Positions 33,142-44,677 of a DNA stretch of 64,000 bases are shown here, piece after piece. The translations under genes and the position numbers were made by a program. Position 1 is the stretch's first letter. The number at the start of each line of letters is the position of its first letter. The stretch comes from Endocalyx cinctus (Eukaryota > Ascomycota > Sordariomycetes > Amphisphaeriales > Apiosporaceae). The notes under the pieces are model-generated. The model did not search any database, was not told the DNA's origin, and saw only the letters and a list, made by a program, of their open reading frames with translations. The DNA lies in assembly GCA_001600455.1 (NCBI GenBank), contig BCKC01000013.1:124001-188000 (forward strand), written 5' to 3'.

Positions 33142-33792
33142 GATGTATATGACTTTAAATAAATAATAACTTACGGTGTTAGTATTTAACTCGATCGGGG
33201 TAATAAACAGAGCATTATCTTACTTTGGGATTGCTCTTTACGATGGTATTTGCGTGCTTTTAATAATTATGTTGACCTTGGCAAAACAAAGGTATGCTGG
33301 TAAAAAGAGATGTATTTGTAGACAAGTATGAAGAAGATAGAAGGCGTAAGAGACTTGGCCGTTACTTTCAGTGTAAGAACGAGGAGAGCTTTATCTCTGA
33401 AACGAATGAGCTGATCGAAGCTTGGTCCTCAAAGCCAGGCGGCAACGGAAGCTTTTAATATACTTATTCAATCATGAAAGGGACTAAGTATCTCGTCAAC
33501 TCTTTTTATCAAAGTCAACCAACAGCCTATGGCCAAGCTCGTTCAATGAAGATCCATGTAAGCTCTAGCACAGCATGTCGAATACAGCGTTGCCTTTTCA
33601 CCGTGAATTTTATGCAAGTTGCTTAAAGAATATGAACGCTATATTGCAAGGTATCTTTGTTACGTGTCACTAACGAGAATCGTACGGAAACCTCGAAGCT
33701 ATCGCTTCGGACACCATGCCGCCCCTTTTCACCAACAGTAACCTTGATTCTGTTGCATGGTCCATGTTACTTTCACCTGCCCAGACATGGTA
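33142..33792. other. intergenic, nothing recognised
   Basis: AT-rich with no convincing exon. Confidence 0.4.
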
Positions 33793-34002
33793 TCAAGATC
33801 CCTGACGCTTGCTTACAGAACTACATATGATATAATTTACATATTTTGATAGTTTTAATAAAGGCATCGACGCGATATCATCCAATCGAACCCCTCCCCC
33901 CGAGACGGTAATATCGAGACGGTAATGACCGCTCTCGCGCGGTTCTTTCTTTACCAAGCACGTAACGTCATTCCAGGTTCTCTGACCTTGCAAGAGCAAC
34001 AT
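33793..34002 (-). pseudogene. patatin-like phospholipase fragment
   Basis: About 50 residues align with the region of the PLP gene at 14584 that follows the NLGTG motif: TWNDVTCLVKKEPRESGHYR here versus AWNDVACLVKKESGEAGYYR there, then RLDDIASMPLL versus RLDDVSSMPLL. No DGGG or nucleophile motif is nearby. A decayed second PLP locus about 18 kb from the first and in the opposite orientation. Confidence 0.75.
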
Positions 34003-35009
34003 AGTAATTCAAAATAGGAAAATGGGAAGGGGATTGGTTGAACCCCTTGATGAGGATCCGGCATCCTGCGACCCATTTTGACATTTTACCAGCAGAACCC
34101 TTTGCATTGGTTCCCAATGACGGGAGAAAAGACAGCGATCCCAGTACCTCGGAAGCTACGAAAGCATGTCATACCTAGGGAGGCGGTTAAAGTCGGCGAT
34201 ATCTCCAGAAATCTTGCATTAGGGGGACTTTCATGCTTCGTCACAACTGATCTTTCACAGCCCCTTAGACACGACAGGAGCAGGGCTTTTCAATAATACT
34301 ACCATACATAGTTACCTTAAAATTAGGAAAATATTTAACTGCTAAGCTTTACATCTTAATTAAATCTTATGCTCAAGTATTACTTCAGATATAACGTTGC
34401 GTGGCCCTCAGTACAACCCTGGCCATGCCGTATTTTACATCCTGCTCACTAGCATGGTTAGGTTAATAGGGATTTCAAAATAGCTGCTGGTACTACCATA
34501 TGTGGGTACTTGTAGACAATATCTAAGCTGCAGTTTACATCTTGATCATATCTTATCCCTAAATTTAAGAACATGTTTCTCTTATGCCCGTGACGTGGCA
34601 TAGTTCTAAGAAACAGCCTTAACTACCATGCATAGTTACCTTAAAATTCAGAAAATATTTAACTACTAAGCTTTGCATCTTGATTAGGTCTTATACTCAA
34701 GTATTACTTCAAATATGACGTGGCGTAGTCCTCAATACAACCCTAGCCATGCCGTATTTTACATCCTGCTCTTGTAAACACGCTTCGTGTGGCATTCTGA
34801 GTTTATATCCTGATGTTATTGTGACATACACCCGATATATTCCTTCCTCGTTTTAATTTTAGCTAGTAACAAGTATCTAGACCGCGGCTTGTTCGAAACA
34901 ATAGTTGCACCAACTGCCATTCTAGAAACAGCATGGTATATTCATGAGTGTAACCCTCTTATGAACTGTATATCTCGTCTAGCAAATCAACACAAACAAA
35001 ACGACTCAA
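34003..35009. repeat. duplicated, decayed segments of a small gene
   Basis: Contains two direct copies (34303-34450 and 34625-34770, about 85-90% by eye) sharing CATAGTTACCTTAAAATT and CATGCCGTATTTTACATCCT. A third element, 34448-34560, matches 35270-35395 inside the membrane-protein gene; its minus strand still encodes LDIVYKYPHMVVPAAILK. The region appears to be built from broken copies of the gene at 35010. Confidence 0.7.
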
Positions 35010-35420
35010 CTAAACTTCATCCCGGCCAACATAATACTTAATAAAAGGTAACATAGGTACATCGCATAAGAGTGCAGCAACATTCCAAAGAGTCCAAATT
35101 TCCGTACTGAAATTGTCATCACGTTTGGGATTGGCTGATGCCCATACGAAGTTGACTTCGGCTCCATTACCTCTTGTACTCAACTCGATCAGCTCGATTG
35201 GGAATATAGCCCTCGTTGGTATACTAAGGCGGATGTTTCTGCAAGTTTTCTGCGGCCAAATTTCAGACCAATTCACTAGCATGATTAGGATGGTCCAAAG
35301 GAGTGAAGTTAACAGGGGTTTCAAAATAGCTGCTGGTAGTACCGTATGCGGGTACTTATAGACAATATCTAGGCTGTAGTTTGCATCTTGATAACACCAA
35401 ATACTACTATGTTTTTCCAT
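35010..35420 (-). CDS. small predicted membrane protein
   Basis: A 136-aa frame with a hydrophobic central helix (LPAAILKPLLTSLLWTILIM) and a second near the C-terminus (TLWNVAALLCDVPMLPFI). Partial, degenerate copies of the same gene lie just downstream at 34.3-34.8 kb, so the sequence was duplicated locally. Unknown family. The parent may itself be only a surviving copy. Confidence 0.45.
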   Translation of the reverse strand: MEKHSSIWCYQDANYSLDIVYKYPHTVLPAAILKPLLTSLLWTILIMLVNWSEIWPQKTCRNIRLSIPTRAIFPIELIELSTRGNGAEVNFVWASANPKRDDNFSTEIWTLWNVAALLCDVPMLPFIKYYVGRDEV

Positions 35421-36330
35421 GCCGATAGCATCAATATCTAGGAGAAGACATGATGGGTAAACTCCGAATAAAACCGCCGTAAATTGAAATTTACTTCTTA
35501 GTGGTATAAGTACATCGTATAAAAGGGCTCGTTATATTCAATACCCTCTGAGTAGATGGCATTCCCTACATATCAATAGGCCGTTGAGCCCTCACCATCT
35601 GAGATGTTACAAACACCAACCTACGATTAAGATCTTCATACGTATTCCAAGGTCAGGAAGTCATATGACGACATGACGATTTCTATATAGGTGTAATCTT
35701 TATATATTATCTAATTCTTATTCATATTTTAATAGGCACTTATCCAATAAATAATTCGAAACATTTGCATGGTTATGATCTATATACCCTTGTTCCACGC
35801 CAATATTCCTAAACCCGGAATAGGTATAGCTCGGCTATCCATCTTCCATGGATCATCTTCTTGATACCCTCTTCCAATAGACAGAATTGCGGCTAGACCT
35901 GGATCAGGACGAGGTTAAAGAACTGGTAAATATTTACGGTGGCGTATCGATATTAATATCAATTTCCCCTCTTTTTTGAGGTTAGGATTTCTACTTAATG
36001 CAGTTCTTGAGATAATCGACTAATTTGCGGAAATACGAAACGATTATTCGATGCATAATTTCGCAATGCAGATATCACTTGGCGCTGCTTCGAGAGTGGG
36101 GATTTTTTTTTTTCCCTTGCGGAAGAACACAATCAGCTGCATGCGAAATTTCGCAATGTCACCGTAACTTAGTATTATTTCGCGAGTGTAATTAATTAGA
36201 TGCGAAATTTCGCAACATAACCATAGCTTAATATTACCTTTTAAATGTGATCTTCATCAATAAAAAGGGCAATCCTGAAATTTCGCAACACGAATATAAC
36301 TTGCTCTCCGCCTATTTTCTAATATTTGAG
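35421..36330. other. upstream region with palindrome array
   Basis: No gene. The right part (36052-36286) carries four spaced copies of a 14-bp palindromic motif, listed separately. Confidence 0.5.
36052..36286. promoter_or_regulatory. array of TGCGAAATTTCGCA palindromes
   Basis: Two perfect 14-bp palindromes TGCGAAATTTCGCA (36142-36155, 36201-36214) and two variants (36052-36065 TGCATAATTTCGCA; 36273-36286 CTGAAATTTCGCA). Each is followed by a related tail (TAACTTAGTATTA, TAGCTTAATATTA, AATATAACTTG). The array ends 45 bp before the ATG of the gene at 36331. It may be a binding-site cluster for a dimeric regulator, or a degenerate tandem repeat of 60-90 bp. A similar pair occurs at 38727-38776. 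Confidence 0.55.
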
Positions 36331-37545
36331 ATGTCTATGACAAATAATGACAAGCATTGCGAGGAATCAGACGGTTCCGACACGGCAGAATTAGCTGAGC
36401 TCAAAGCTAAGGTGAAAATACTAGAACGTCGCAAAGAAACGAAGTCGCAAGCTCGAGCTGTTTTAACTTCACTGAAAAAACGACACGAAAAGAGGGAAAA
36501 GCTACCAAGTCATCCCTGCGGCGACCTACTCCCATACCGCTATTCGTCTGGCCCTAAAGTCAACTTAGGAAAAGATATTATCTCTATTATTACCTTTGTG
36601 TGTCTTAGCAGATACCTCACGAAAAGTCAAGTGGAAATCCTTGCCGCGCACGAGCCGTTATTAAAGGACGCCAATGAGCTCTTGAAAAACGAGGGTTTCC
36701 ATTCGTCTTGGTTCGAATGCTACTTGAATTGGAAAAAATCGAACCGGCAGTTAGCATTCAACTTTTTCCTAGGTACGCTTATCATATATGATACCGGCTA
36801 GTAACGACTCCAATCAGTTTCACTCTCACCGCCCCAACACATACATTTTCCCAAACAGTTGCTGACATGTCCTAGAAGTGACAGATGCGATAAAAGCTGA
36901 GGAAGATAGACATCTGGAGACAAGTCTAACTGATACCATCGGAGGAGGCAGCGGGATGACTTCACAGGCGATAAGCGAAACCTGCCCTTTAGGACGAAAG
37001 AGACAACGCGACGAGTCATACAAGCCAAGTCCAAGTAACCTCTCTTCCCGGCGCAGCACCCAAAACGACGAGAGTATAGGAGGCAATCTAGCTTCCACAG
37101 TGCCTGTCATAGAGACAGTTCAGAATACACAGGCCAACGCAGACCTGCAACTCTGGTACGGCGAGCAACTCCGCAATGGCGTGAGTTCGACAAGGCAGCA
37201 AGCAACGCAGTTATACACTTACGATTCGCCGATTATTTATCTACCGCTTTGTACGGACAAATCTTTCCACTGCTTGTAACTATTCACTAATTAAACTCCA
37301 TAGCATTCCCTTTCAGGTATACCGGATTGCCTACCAGCCAACTTGATGTTGTAGTAGGCAGCCAATCCTTCCTATCTAATGCCATAAAGACCAGTCGCCG
37401 TTGGGCAGACAGTGGCAGGACGACCTGTTTCGGTTTAGCATTTCCCGACAATGCTAATGAGGATGCCATAATCATGGTCGCAACGAGTCAGTGGTTTGCG
37501 GATACCCTCATTCAACATCTTATCCCCATGCAGCCTTTGCTCTGA
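36331..37545 (+). CDS. 316-aa coiled-coil orphan
   Basis: Exons 36331-36772, 36876-37155 and 37317-37545 keep frame across introns of 103 and 161 bp. Residues 20-55 form a charged coiled coil (ELAELKAKVKILERRKETK). Residue 60 onward holds LPSHPCGDLLPYRYSSGPK, then a helical block, then a basic cluster GRKRQRDES suggesting nuclear import. The last exon (SQLDVVVGSQSFLSNAIK, FPDNANEDAIIMVATSQW) is globular. I chose the ATG at 36331; the frame is open further upstream without another ATG. The second intron boundary was selected because it is the only one that restores phase. Family not recognised. Confidence 0.55.
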
Positions 37546-39531
37546 CTACTCGAACCGCAAAACCCGCCGGAACGTTCAATTTTTTCCCTTCGGTAGGTTG
37601 ATACCGGTGTTGTTCGTCGTTGCAAAATATATCGATCTGGTCGCCTTTCACGTATAATATTCTGTCGGTACTCGATGGTCGAAAGAGCTTAAGTTCGAAA
37701 AATTGTCCTGTGGCGGCTACAGTGCTAGCATCCTGCTATAGTAACAAGTTAGAAACTGCGCAATCTATTACCAAGTTATTACGTACCTCTTCGGACATAA
37801 TGCAATGTAAATGTAAATTGGTCCTTGCTCAAACGCAAAGCGGCTTTGTTGGGTTTGTAGGTTCAAATAAGTTTCTGCAGCGACAGGTAATGTCTTGTAA
37901 TTGCTCCTGTAATATAAAATAAATAAAAAGCTATGTAAGAGGCGCTGAAGATCTGAGAGAAGTTATATCATCCTTGCTAATATCTAGTTAGGTTGGACCA
38001 GATGTATTTTTTTTTAGTTTGATTTCGAGTAGGGAAAAGTGTACACAAGTTGGGCATCAAAAAATAGAGCTATGATTTAATTGCGCATTTGTCGTGATTT
38101 AATTTGCTGCGTTCAATATATAAAATGCGATAACGAGGCCAAAGCCGCTCGAGTTACAACGAGCTATTTTTCTCTATTTAGAATAGATAACTTTATTGGG
38201 AGAGCCTCATCGTCACCTTTTCAAAAAATTTTTCTTTCACTAGGAGCGGGGTCTTGCGTACTTTCTAGCCGTGCCACGCCCCACTTCATAAGTTGGTGCT
38301 AATATCACTGAACACAACAATAACAACGTTCTCCCAAAATTTACATTTACCTTGAAATAATAATAAATAAAAATAAATAAATAAATAAACAACGTACGTA
38401 TAAGGTTCCGTTATTTACCAGATATATAAAACATATAATCGTATTTTCCTCTTTATCGGGCATAAAGTCGTACGTTGATGAAAACCTAAGTACCTTTTAT
38501 ATGTAATGCCTAACAAAAGGTACTTGGTTAAATTAATGGTGTGGTGAAATTGGTGGTTAGTACCAACTATAGGTTAGTGAGCAAAAGCGAACTTAACCTA
38601 AACCTTTAGTCTGGGGTGCGGCACGGGTAAAAACTTCAGCGTCAAACGCCATTTCTAGTGCTCTGTTTTGATTGAAACCGGGTGTGACGTACCCAATATG
38701 TTAGACATTTAATTCAGAACGTTGCTTGCGAAAATTCGCATAGTTAATAAACCGCGAAGATTCGCAAAAGTCAACGCGCATAGTGAAATTCTAAGCCATA
38801 CTGTTTAAAAAAAAAAAAGAACATTAATTATGGGGAAAAGCTTTAGCGGGTATCACCCCCTGTATCCAAGTGGTGTACGGTAATCGATACAAGCTTTGAA
38901 TCAGCCCCCACCATAGTTTATTGTGGACTTGTAGTATATGACCTGTAATATTTCGTACCCTTTCTCTGAGATCGTTCCGCCGAGGGCGTTGCCGTATAAA
39001 GAGGATGTAATGCAGTATGAGTCACTCGATGAGACCCTAGGATATATTAGCCGAACGGGATATATTTTTGGTGGAGCAGACTGGGCAAATGACCTCCAAA
39101 CTATCAATATGTACACGAACACAGGCTTACAACATACAAAAGGGCATACCCAAGCACATAGTTACCAATCACATCATAGCTATGATCTCGGTAGATGCAT
39201 AGGCATACACAATCATGTCTCTGACAAGCGAACACACCCATGTATAGTCGCTCTGCAGTGCGCTTGTTATTCTCGCCATCTAATCATGAAGCCCACCCCG
39301 CGTACTCACTCGAGATTGAAAGATATAAAAGCGTAGACTAATTAATCTCTCAAGTCATTCATTCCTCCCCAAGATCTCTATCTTTGCATCATTCTCTACT
39401 TGCAGTTGTTATATATGCTGGGTACTTTGCGGAACTGATAAAATCTCTACATCTCGCACATATCTCGAATCCCTCCGCTCTAAAGCGAGCATCGTTAGAC
39501 TTCTCTCTTCAAGCAGTCTCGAACTGTCACC
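37546..39531. other. 2-kb gene-poor interval
   Basis: AT-rich; A12 run near 38805, an AATAAATAAATA stretch near 38360, and imperfect TTGCGAA-type palindromes at 38727-38776. A 132-codon plus-strand frame from 38938 lacks recognisable motifs; I do not call it. Confidence 0.45.
38727..38776. promoter_or_regulatory. two TTGCGAA.ATTCGCA motifs
   Basis: TTGCGAAAATTCGCA and GCGAAGATTCGCAAAA occur 17 bp apart, variants of the palindromes at 36.1-36.3 kb. No adjacent gene start; the function is unknown. Confidence 0.35.
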
Positions 39532-40379
39532 ATGGCTACCGCCGACACTATATCTATTCCTCCCGTCCCTGGTCTTTATGACCAGTTGACACTAGATCGC
39601 ATGAACATATCTAATACCACGTAAGTCGAAAGATTATTTGTATCCAACGCCTTCTAACAACTCCTTATCAAAATATTGACTCCTCAAGGCACAATGCACT
39701 TCCTCGTATCAATACAGGAATGAACATCGACAAGGTCCATATAAAAGCACTGGTAGCCATTATGGATAAGTACGCCTTGAAAGATAAGCTTGGACTGCAC
39801 ATGCTTCATAACCATGAACCTCTTCCCCATGGACAAGTTAGTCTCGAGACTCAACTTAAAACCAGGCTCGGCAAATGGATAAAGCCTGTTTCGATCAGCT
39901 CTCTGAATCTTGATAACATCCACGGCGTTCTTTTTAAATTTGACCTCGCAGAGAAGCGCCTTGTTCCTTACGAATTCAGCAACGGACCATTCCCTATCGC
40001 TGAAAGCGATACAGTCAATCAGTGCGTAAGGGAGACCATTAAATACATTACTGAGCATAACCTAGTCAAAAAGATCGCGCTCAAGGTCATTGACCTACCT
40101 AACGCGGGTCAGGCTGATGAAAGCACTGCCGAAGTCGAGGTAGACAAGCACGGCACCATTGTCCTGCCCATGTCCATGGTAAACCTCACGGAACCTGTCC
40201 CTACTGGCTGGCCTGATCTTACTCACCCTTCCGACGCCGAGCCCGGACCAAACGAACATTGGGAGCCGGCAAAAGTGGGAACCAAAGAGACTCATAAAGT
40301 TTTTATCAAAAAAGCTTTGACGGAAGAGGATTTGCTAGAACAGTTGACTAACCTTGGAATCATTACTGAGGAATGCTGA
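39532..40379 (+). CDS. 259-aa protein, unknown
   Basis: Exons 39532-39620 and 39689-40379 (68-bp intron, GTAAGT donor, CTCAAG acceptor) give an exact frame. The ATG sits in CACCATGG, a good fungal start context. The chain is soluble and balanced, with KALVAIMDKYALKDKLGLHM, LHNHEPLPHGQ, an acidic middle and a helical C-terminus (KALTEEDLLEQLTNLGI). No signal peptide or membrane segment. I do not recognise the family. A well-formed gene with good codon use compared with its surroundings. Confidence 0.75.
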
Positions 40380-40582
40380 GGAAGTTTACTAGTTTGTTCG
40401 GTTTTTTAAGACCATCACAGTGTCTTTTACGTATCGTCGTTTGATTTTCTTACCTCTGCTTTCGTTAGTCAATTTATTATCGAATTCATGCATTAATATC
40501 TAATATGTATTTGTTAAATGTGAAATAATATTATTGCGTAAGATAGCGGGAAGTTGACGAGATGTATAACTTGAATACGGCC

Positions 40583-41632
40583 CTAAAGCAGACATAAAGC
40601 CTCTAGATATACGATCTTCCGGTCTAGCTCTTGATTAAGGCCATAGACACGAAATAATCCGAATAGCCTAGCAATCTCAATCGCGCGCCGATTATCATCT
40701 GAGATTGGACCAACTATCTGGTTAAAAACGTCCCAAAAGTTCTTTCGAAGACTTAAGTGGTTAGGATGGAAAATCCAGCTATTTTGGGTTTGGACGCCGA
40801 GTATAGTCTCGAGGCCCCAAAGGGAAACACCAAACGGAGCAATTATAGCATCAGCCCAATCAACAATACCGGTGATACCTCCAGTAGTCTCATTTACGTG
40901 GATGTTATTTTCTAGTAAGTCATCGTGTTGAATAGTAGTCGGATAATCAGGACGGAAGATAATCGGAAGTCCTTGGCTAACCTCGTTCAACTTTGCTTGC
41001 AATGATGGAGGTAGACCCTGGGAAATTTCGTCGAGATTATGGGAATATTCATTTAGTAAGTCGGAAGGTTTATCTATAATTGGCGGAGTAATCCAATTCG
41101 AAGCAAAGAATCTATTTCTTAGTTAACAGCGAGTACACGAGTTGTTGTGTTAGGATACAAACCTTGCAAAGTCCTCCACAGTTCGGCGCAGAGGTTTTTC
41201 CATCTTAACGTCCGCGGAGAGAAAATTACGTCGAACACGGCAAAATGCTGGCCCAGGGACAAGATCATACAGATAAGCGTGAACGTTGCCGGTTAACGTA
41301 CCTAAGAATCTGCAATTAGGGACGAAACGGCCGTAGGATTGCCTTGCAAGAGTATTAAGTGTCATGTCTAGCTTTCTAGACCGGAATTGGACTACTGAAG
41401 GCGAGTTAGCTACCACAGTGTAGCTGCCGGCACCCTGTACAGGTGCAGCGGTGACTGAAGCGCCCAAAACTTGTGCGGCGAATCGATCACAGTCGTCTTG
41501 AGTAGTAAGTTTATGCTTATTGAAAAAGGAGGATATCTGATAGGTAGATAATCTATCATAGCTATCAGGCCCTACTATGAATTGGGTAATATCTACGGCG
41601 AGGGAGCCGTAGTCATCGGTGATTGACGACAT
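40583..41632 (-). CDS. aminoglycoside-phosphotransferase-fold kinase
   Basis: Exons 41632-41163 and 41111-40583 (51-bp intron with donor GTTTGT and acceptor AATAG) give about 332 aa. The APH/choline-kinase catalytic motif is IQHDDLLENNI (H-x-D-x4-N type), followed by GIVDWADA carrying the metal-binding aspartate. The N-lobe has VVQFRSRKL and LYDLVPG hinge-like pieces. Fungal APH-family proteins phosphorylate small molecules or have unknown substrates; this is not evidence of antibiotic resistance. It has the usual length. A fragment of another APH gene lies at 48267. Confidence 0.85.
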
Positions 41633-42109
41633 GATCGGTTGAGGCTAAAAAAAAAAAAACTTGTGGATATGAGTGATTCAAGTTATGTTTAAAAATTAAT
41701 TGAAACTAGAAGAATTATTCAGTAATTAAATTGAATTAAGCTGCTTTAAATGTTCTGGCTCCAATAATGTATAAGTCTACGTAGGATGTAAACAATAATT
41801 GTAGGTTTTAGGAAAGTCGTATGTATTTTCGCTCCTCACAGAATTAGAGATAAATATAAGTTAGAAGGCGTGTCTAAGTTATATTTCACACTGTGATCAG
41901 CTTGCTTAAGTAATAAGCTACGAGAGCTAAGAAGACTACGGAACTTAGTTTGAACTCTTGTCATTTATCCAGTTGCCTTGCGGAATGATAAGGGAATTTT
42001 CGGCTTTCGAATGGAGGACCACAACGAAACCCCACATCTGTTCGGAAACCCCACTGGTTCTTAATCAAGGGATGCGAATATGTATTTAAGAGATACAACG
42101 CGCGACTTG

Positions 42110-42440
42110 ACGCATTGAACGAATTAATCGTTATCTACTTATCTGCGTATTACCGTATAATATGCGGTAAAACGGGCCTTTGTCACTATTGTAGATTTAT
42201 ATGTACATGAGATCTAGCAAGCCTTCGCATTCAACCCGGCATAGGACAATCTTATATATGTTTTACATCAACATTTCTCGCTATAAAGCAACTGCAGGTA
42301 AGCTTGCAGCTTACAGAAGGGCTTAGGTCTCTCTCTAGCCGTCTGATTAGCCGTGGGCGCGCCAAGTAGAGAGGGGTCATGGCTTTTTATTGCTGAGTAG
42401 TTACGGTACCCGGTGGGTAGATGAGAGACTCAGGCACGGC
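42110..42440 (+). repeat. family 2 composite repeat
   Basis: TTACCGTATAATATGCGGTA near 42150 recalls family 2a; from about 42297, CTTACAGAAGGGCTTAGGTC, GATTAGCCGTGGGCGCG and AGTAGTTACGGTACC match family 2b at 17100; it ends with GAGAGACTCAGG. Confidence 0.55.
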
Positions 42441-43104
42441 ATTTTTGGGTATAGTAGAAGCTAGCCATGATTTCAAGCTGCTTGTCGGGCAACGGAATTA
42501 AGCGCTGCGATTTTTGGTAACTGCGATCATGGTTCGAGAAGAGCACCGCATATGCCGATAACTCTGTGCCTTGCGGAAATTGTTGATCCTCTAGCGCAGC
42601 CGCTGGACTTAAAATACAAGCAGCTATAAAGGCTATAGTACGAAAAAGATTAGCAGTATAAAGTACGCAGTTAGGTTATGTAGTATGCCTACGCTAACTA
42701 ATAATATTTCTTGATTTTTATGCTGCTTTATTATCCAACAGGGCTCAGTAATGATGTTTTTTTTTTCCCTCATAACTAGTCTCATGGAGAACAATCGCTC
42801 GTCTGGGGAGCTATCCTGACGAATCTGCATATTTTGGCTACCTTTCCCCCTGGACGTTTAGTAGAAAGATGCTCCTACGAATCCAGATCTATTAGCTAAT
42901 GCCCCTGAAGTCCCAGAATCGTGCTTTTACATACCCTTTAAGCAATATTTTACCAGCTTATCATGAACTATTAGTATTCAATATGATATTCTTCTCTCTA
43001 AAGAAGCCTTTGTTGGTATTTCGCCTCGAAATATTACTTAGGAGTAGAAATCTATACCTCTTTGACACGCTAAGGGAAGGCAGCCTAGGCCATACTATCG
43101 AATT

Positions 43105-43550
43105 TGTGCGGAAGGCTACTTTATTCTCTCTGAAGAAATATATTTTATTTGATGTAGGATCTAGAAGCTCATGGACGTATAAACGATTTAGGAATTGAGG
43201 TGATTCTAGAGGCTATCACCGTAGCATCATTCACTCACCTGGGGGTAATGCCAGAGTTCACCTTCCGTGTCTGTAGCTGACATGGAATAAATCCTAGGAG
43301 TAATAACGTATTAAGCTGGCATGATAATTTATATGGCAGACTACTTTATTCCCTCTGAATAAATATCTTTTATCTGATGTGGGAACTAAAAGCTCCTTGA
43401 CGTATAATAACATGCTTTAGGAATTGAGGGCTATTACAGAGGTCATCACCATAGCATCATTCGCTCATCCGGGCCCAGCATCACCTTCCGTATCTGCAGA
43501 TATAAGTCCTATGAGTAATAACGTAATAAGCTGGCATGATAATGATGGCT
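43105..43550. repeat. tandem duplication of about 220 bp
   Basis: Two adjacent diverged copies (about 43105-43326 and 43330-43550) share CTACTTTATTC, GCATCATTC.CTCA, CACCTTCCGT.TCTG and GAGTAATAACGTA, ending TAAGCTGGCATGATAAT. No protein assigned. Confidence 0.7.
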
Positions 43551-43803
43551 TATGACTCGGTACTACATGCAGCACAACCCCTGAAATTGGTCTATCATCC
43601 TTGGTAACTTCGAACACCCCTTATAATACTCCACCTTAAGTATACATAACTACGTTCTTATCTAAAATAACCCCCTTGAATCTGACAACCTTTATTTTAA
43701 TCAAGTATAAAAACTACTGATAGTACCTTACTCTGATCTTCCCGTTCCTAAACTTATTACTTACATACTAATACAAACTATCCACCCCCCTACAAGATGG
43801 ACC

Positions 43804-44104
43804 ATGATATTTCTCAGTATGTCTGGTTTATAGCTAAATATGGAAAAGCGGTCACTGACTCTTAACAGGATTCTCATATATCTATCAAAGGCTTTCTAAC
43901 GCCTGTTCTCACCAAGAAGCTGTCGACTATGTATTAGAAAGGTTAGGGAACGTTACCGGTGATGGCTCTGATAGTGAGACCATTTTCGACGATATAGGTA
44001 GTCCAGTTAATAGCCCGGTTAGTTCGGAAACCTTTTTCAGCTCTGGCAAAGACTACCTCTCAGAGGAGACTATGACCTGGGATAGTGATAATAGCGATGA
44101 TTAG
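43804..44104 (+). CDS. small acidic protein (82 aa)
   Basis: A 13-base first exon (43804-43816, Met-Ile-Phe-Leu plus one base) and a 236-base second exon (43869-44104), separated by a 52-bp GTATGT...ACAG intron, keep phase. The product begins MIFLRFSYIYQRLSNACSHQ and ends with a strongly acidic tail (DSDNSDD). A decayed copy of its 3' end lies at 49490-49545. Unknown family; could also be the 3' exon of a larger gene. Confidence 0.45.
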
Positions 44105-44677
44105 CATCGAAAAAGTCATGGTTTTAAACATCCGACCAGCAAGTTCTATTAGAATATCCGTTGACTTGGATTGACAGCTATAAACATCTCAGATATCCTT
44201 GTCTAATAAATAAATGCTTCTGACACTACTCTGCTACAATTCAAACCCGTGCTTCTGAGCCATTTATCCATTTTAGTTTTCTAGATGGCTACTCCCCTGG
44301 TCTTTATCATCGTCCGTCGTTGTTGGCTGGGGACGTGGAGGTATCCTCGGTCGACTCAGCTACTACGTCGTGCCTAACACCGAACGTATGTTGGGTACAT
44401 GCTGACATCATTGCAGGACCTAAGCAGAAGTCATCGCAACGACTCGATTTAGACCTCGCGCTCCCGGATAGGCATCCTAGAAGACCTGGACGCTGGGCGT
44501 GTACCCGTGGCACTTGATGGGGCGAGTACGCCAACGAGGTTGCGATCGGAGGGAGGATGTTCTGCTCGTACGGGTACAACCCCACGTACATGACCATGAT
44601 CGGATTAAAAGGAAGAAAATGCCATCAGCTTGATTGAAAAACGAAGTGACGCTCACTACGGTCTGCTAGAAGCAAGT
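44105..44677. other. intergenic with a GC-rich island
   Basis: About 44300-44600 is markedly more GC-rich than its flanks and has long frames on both strands, yet no motif was recognised. Possibly an old gene remnant. Confidence 0.4.

Larger units (their letters stand above)
41633..43803. other. repeat-rich interval
   Basis: A13 run near 41648, a family-2 composite repeat at 42110-42440, and a tandem duplication at 43105-43550. Short frames (42633-42830, 42899-43198) are not convincing. Confidence 0.5.

Noticed and set aside
38938..39336. 132-codon frame on the plus strand
   Set aside because: Composition is rich in His, Ser and Tyr with no family resemblance and no splice support; kept as intergenic.
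42899..43198. 99-codon frame
   Set aside because: It overlaps a tandem duplication, and the second copy does not preserve the frame.
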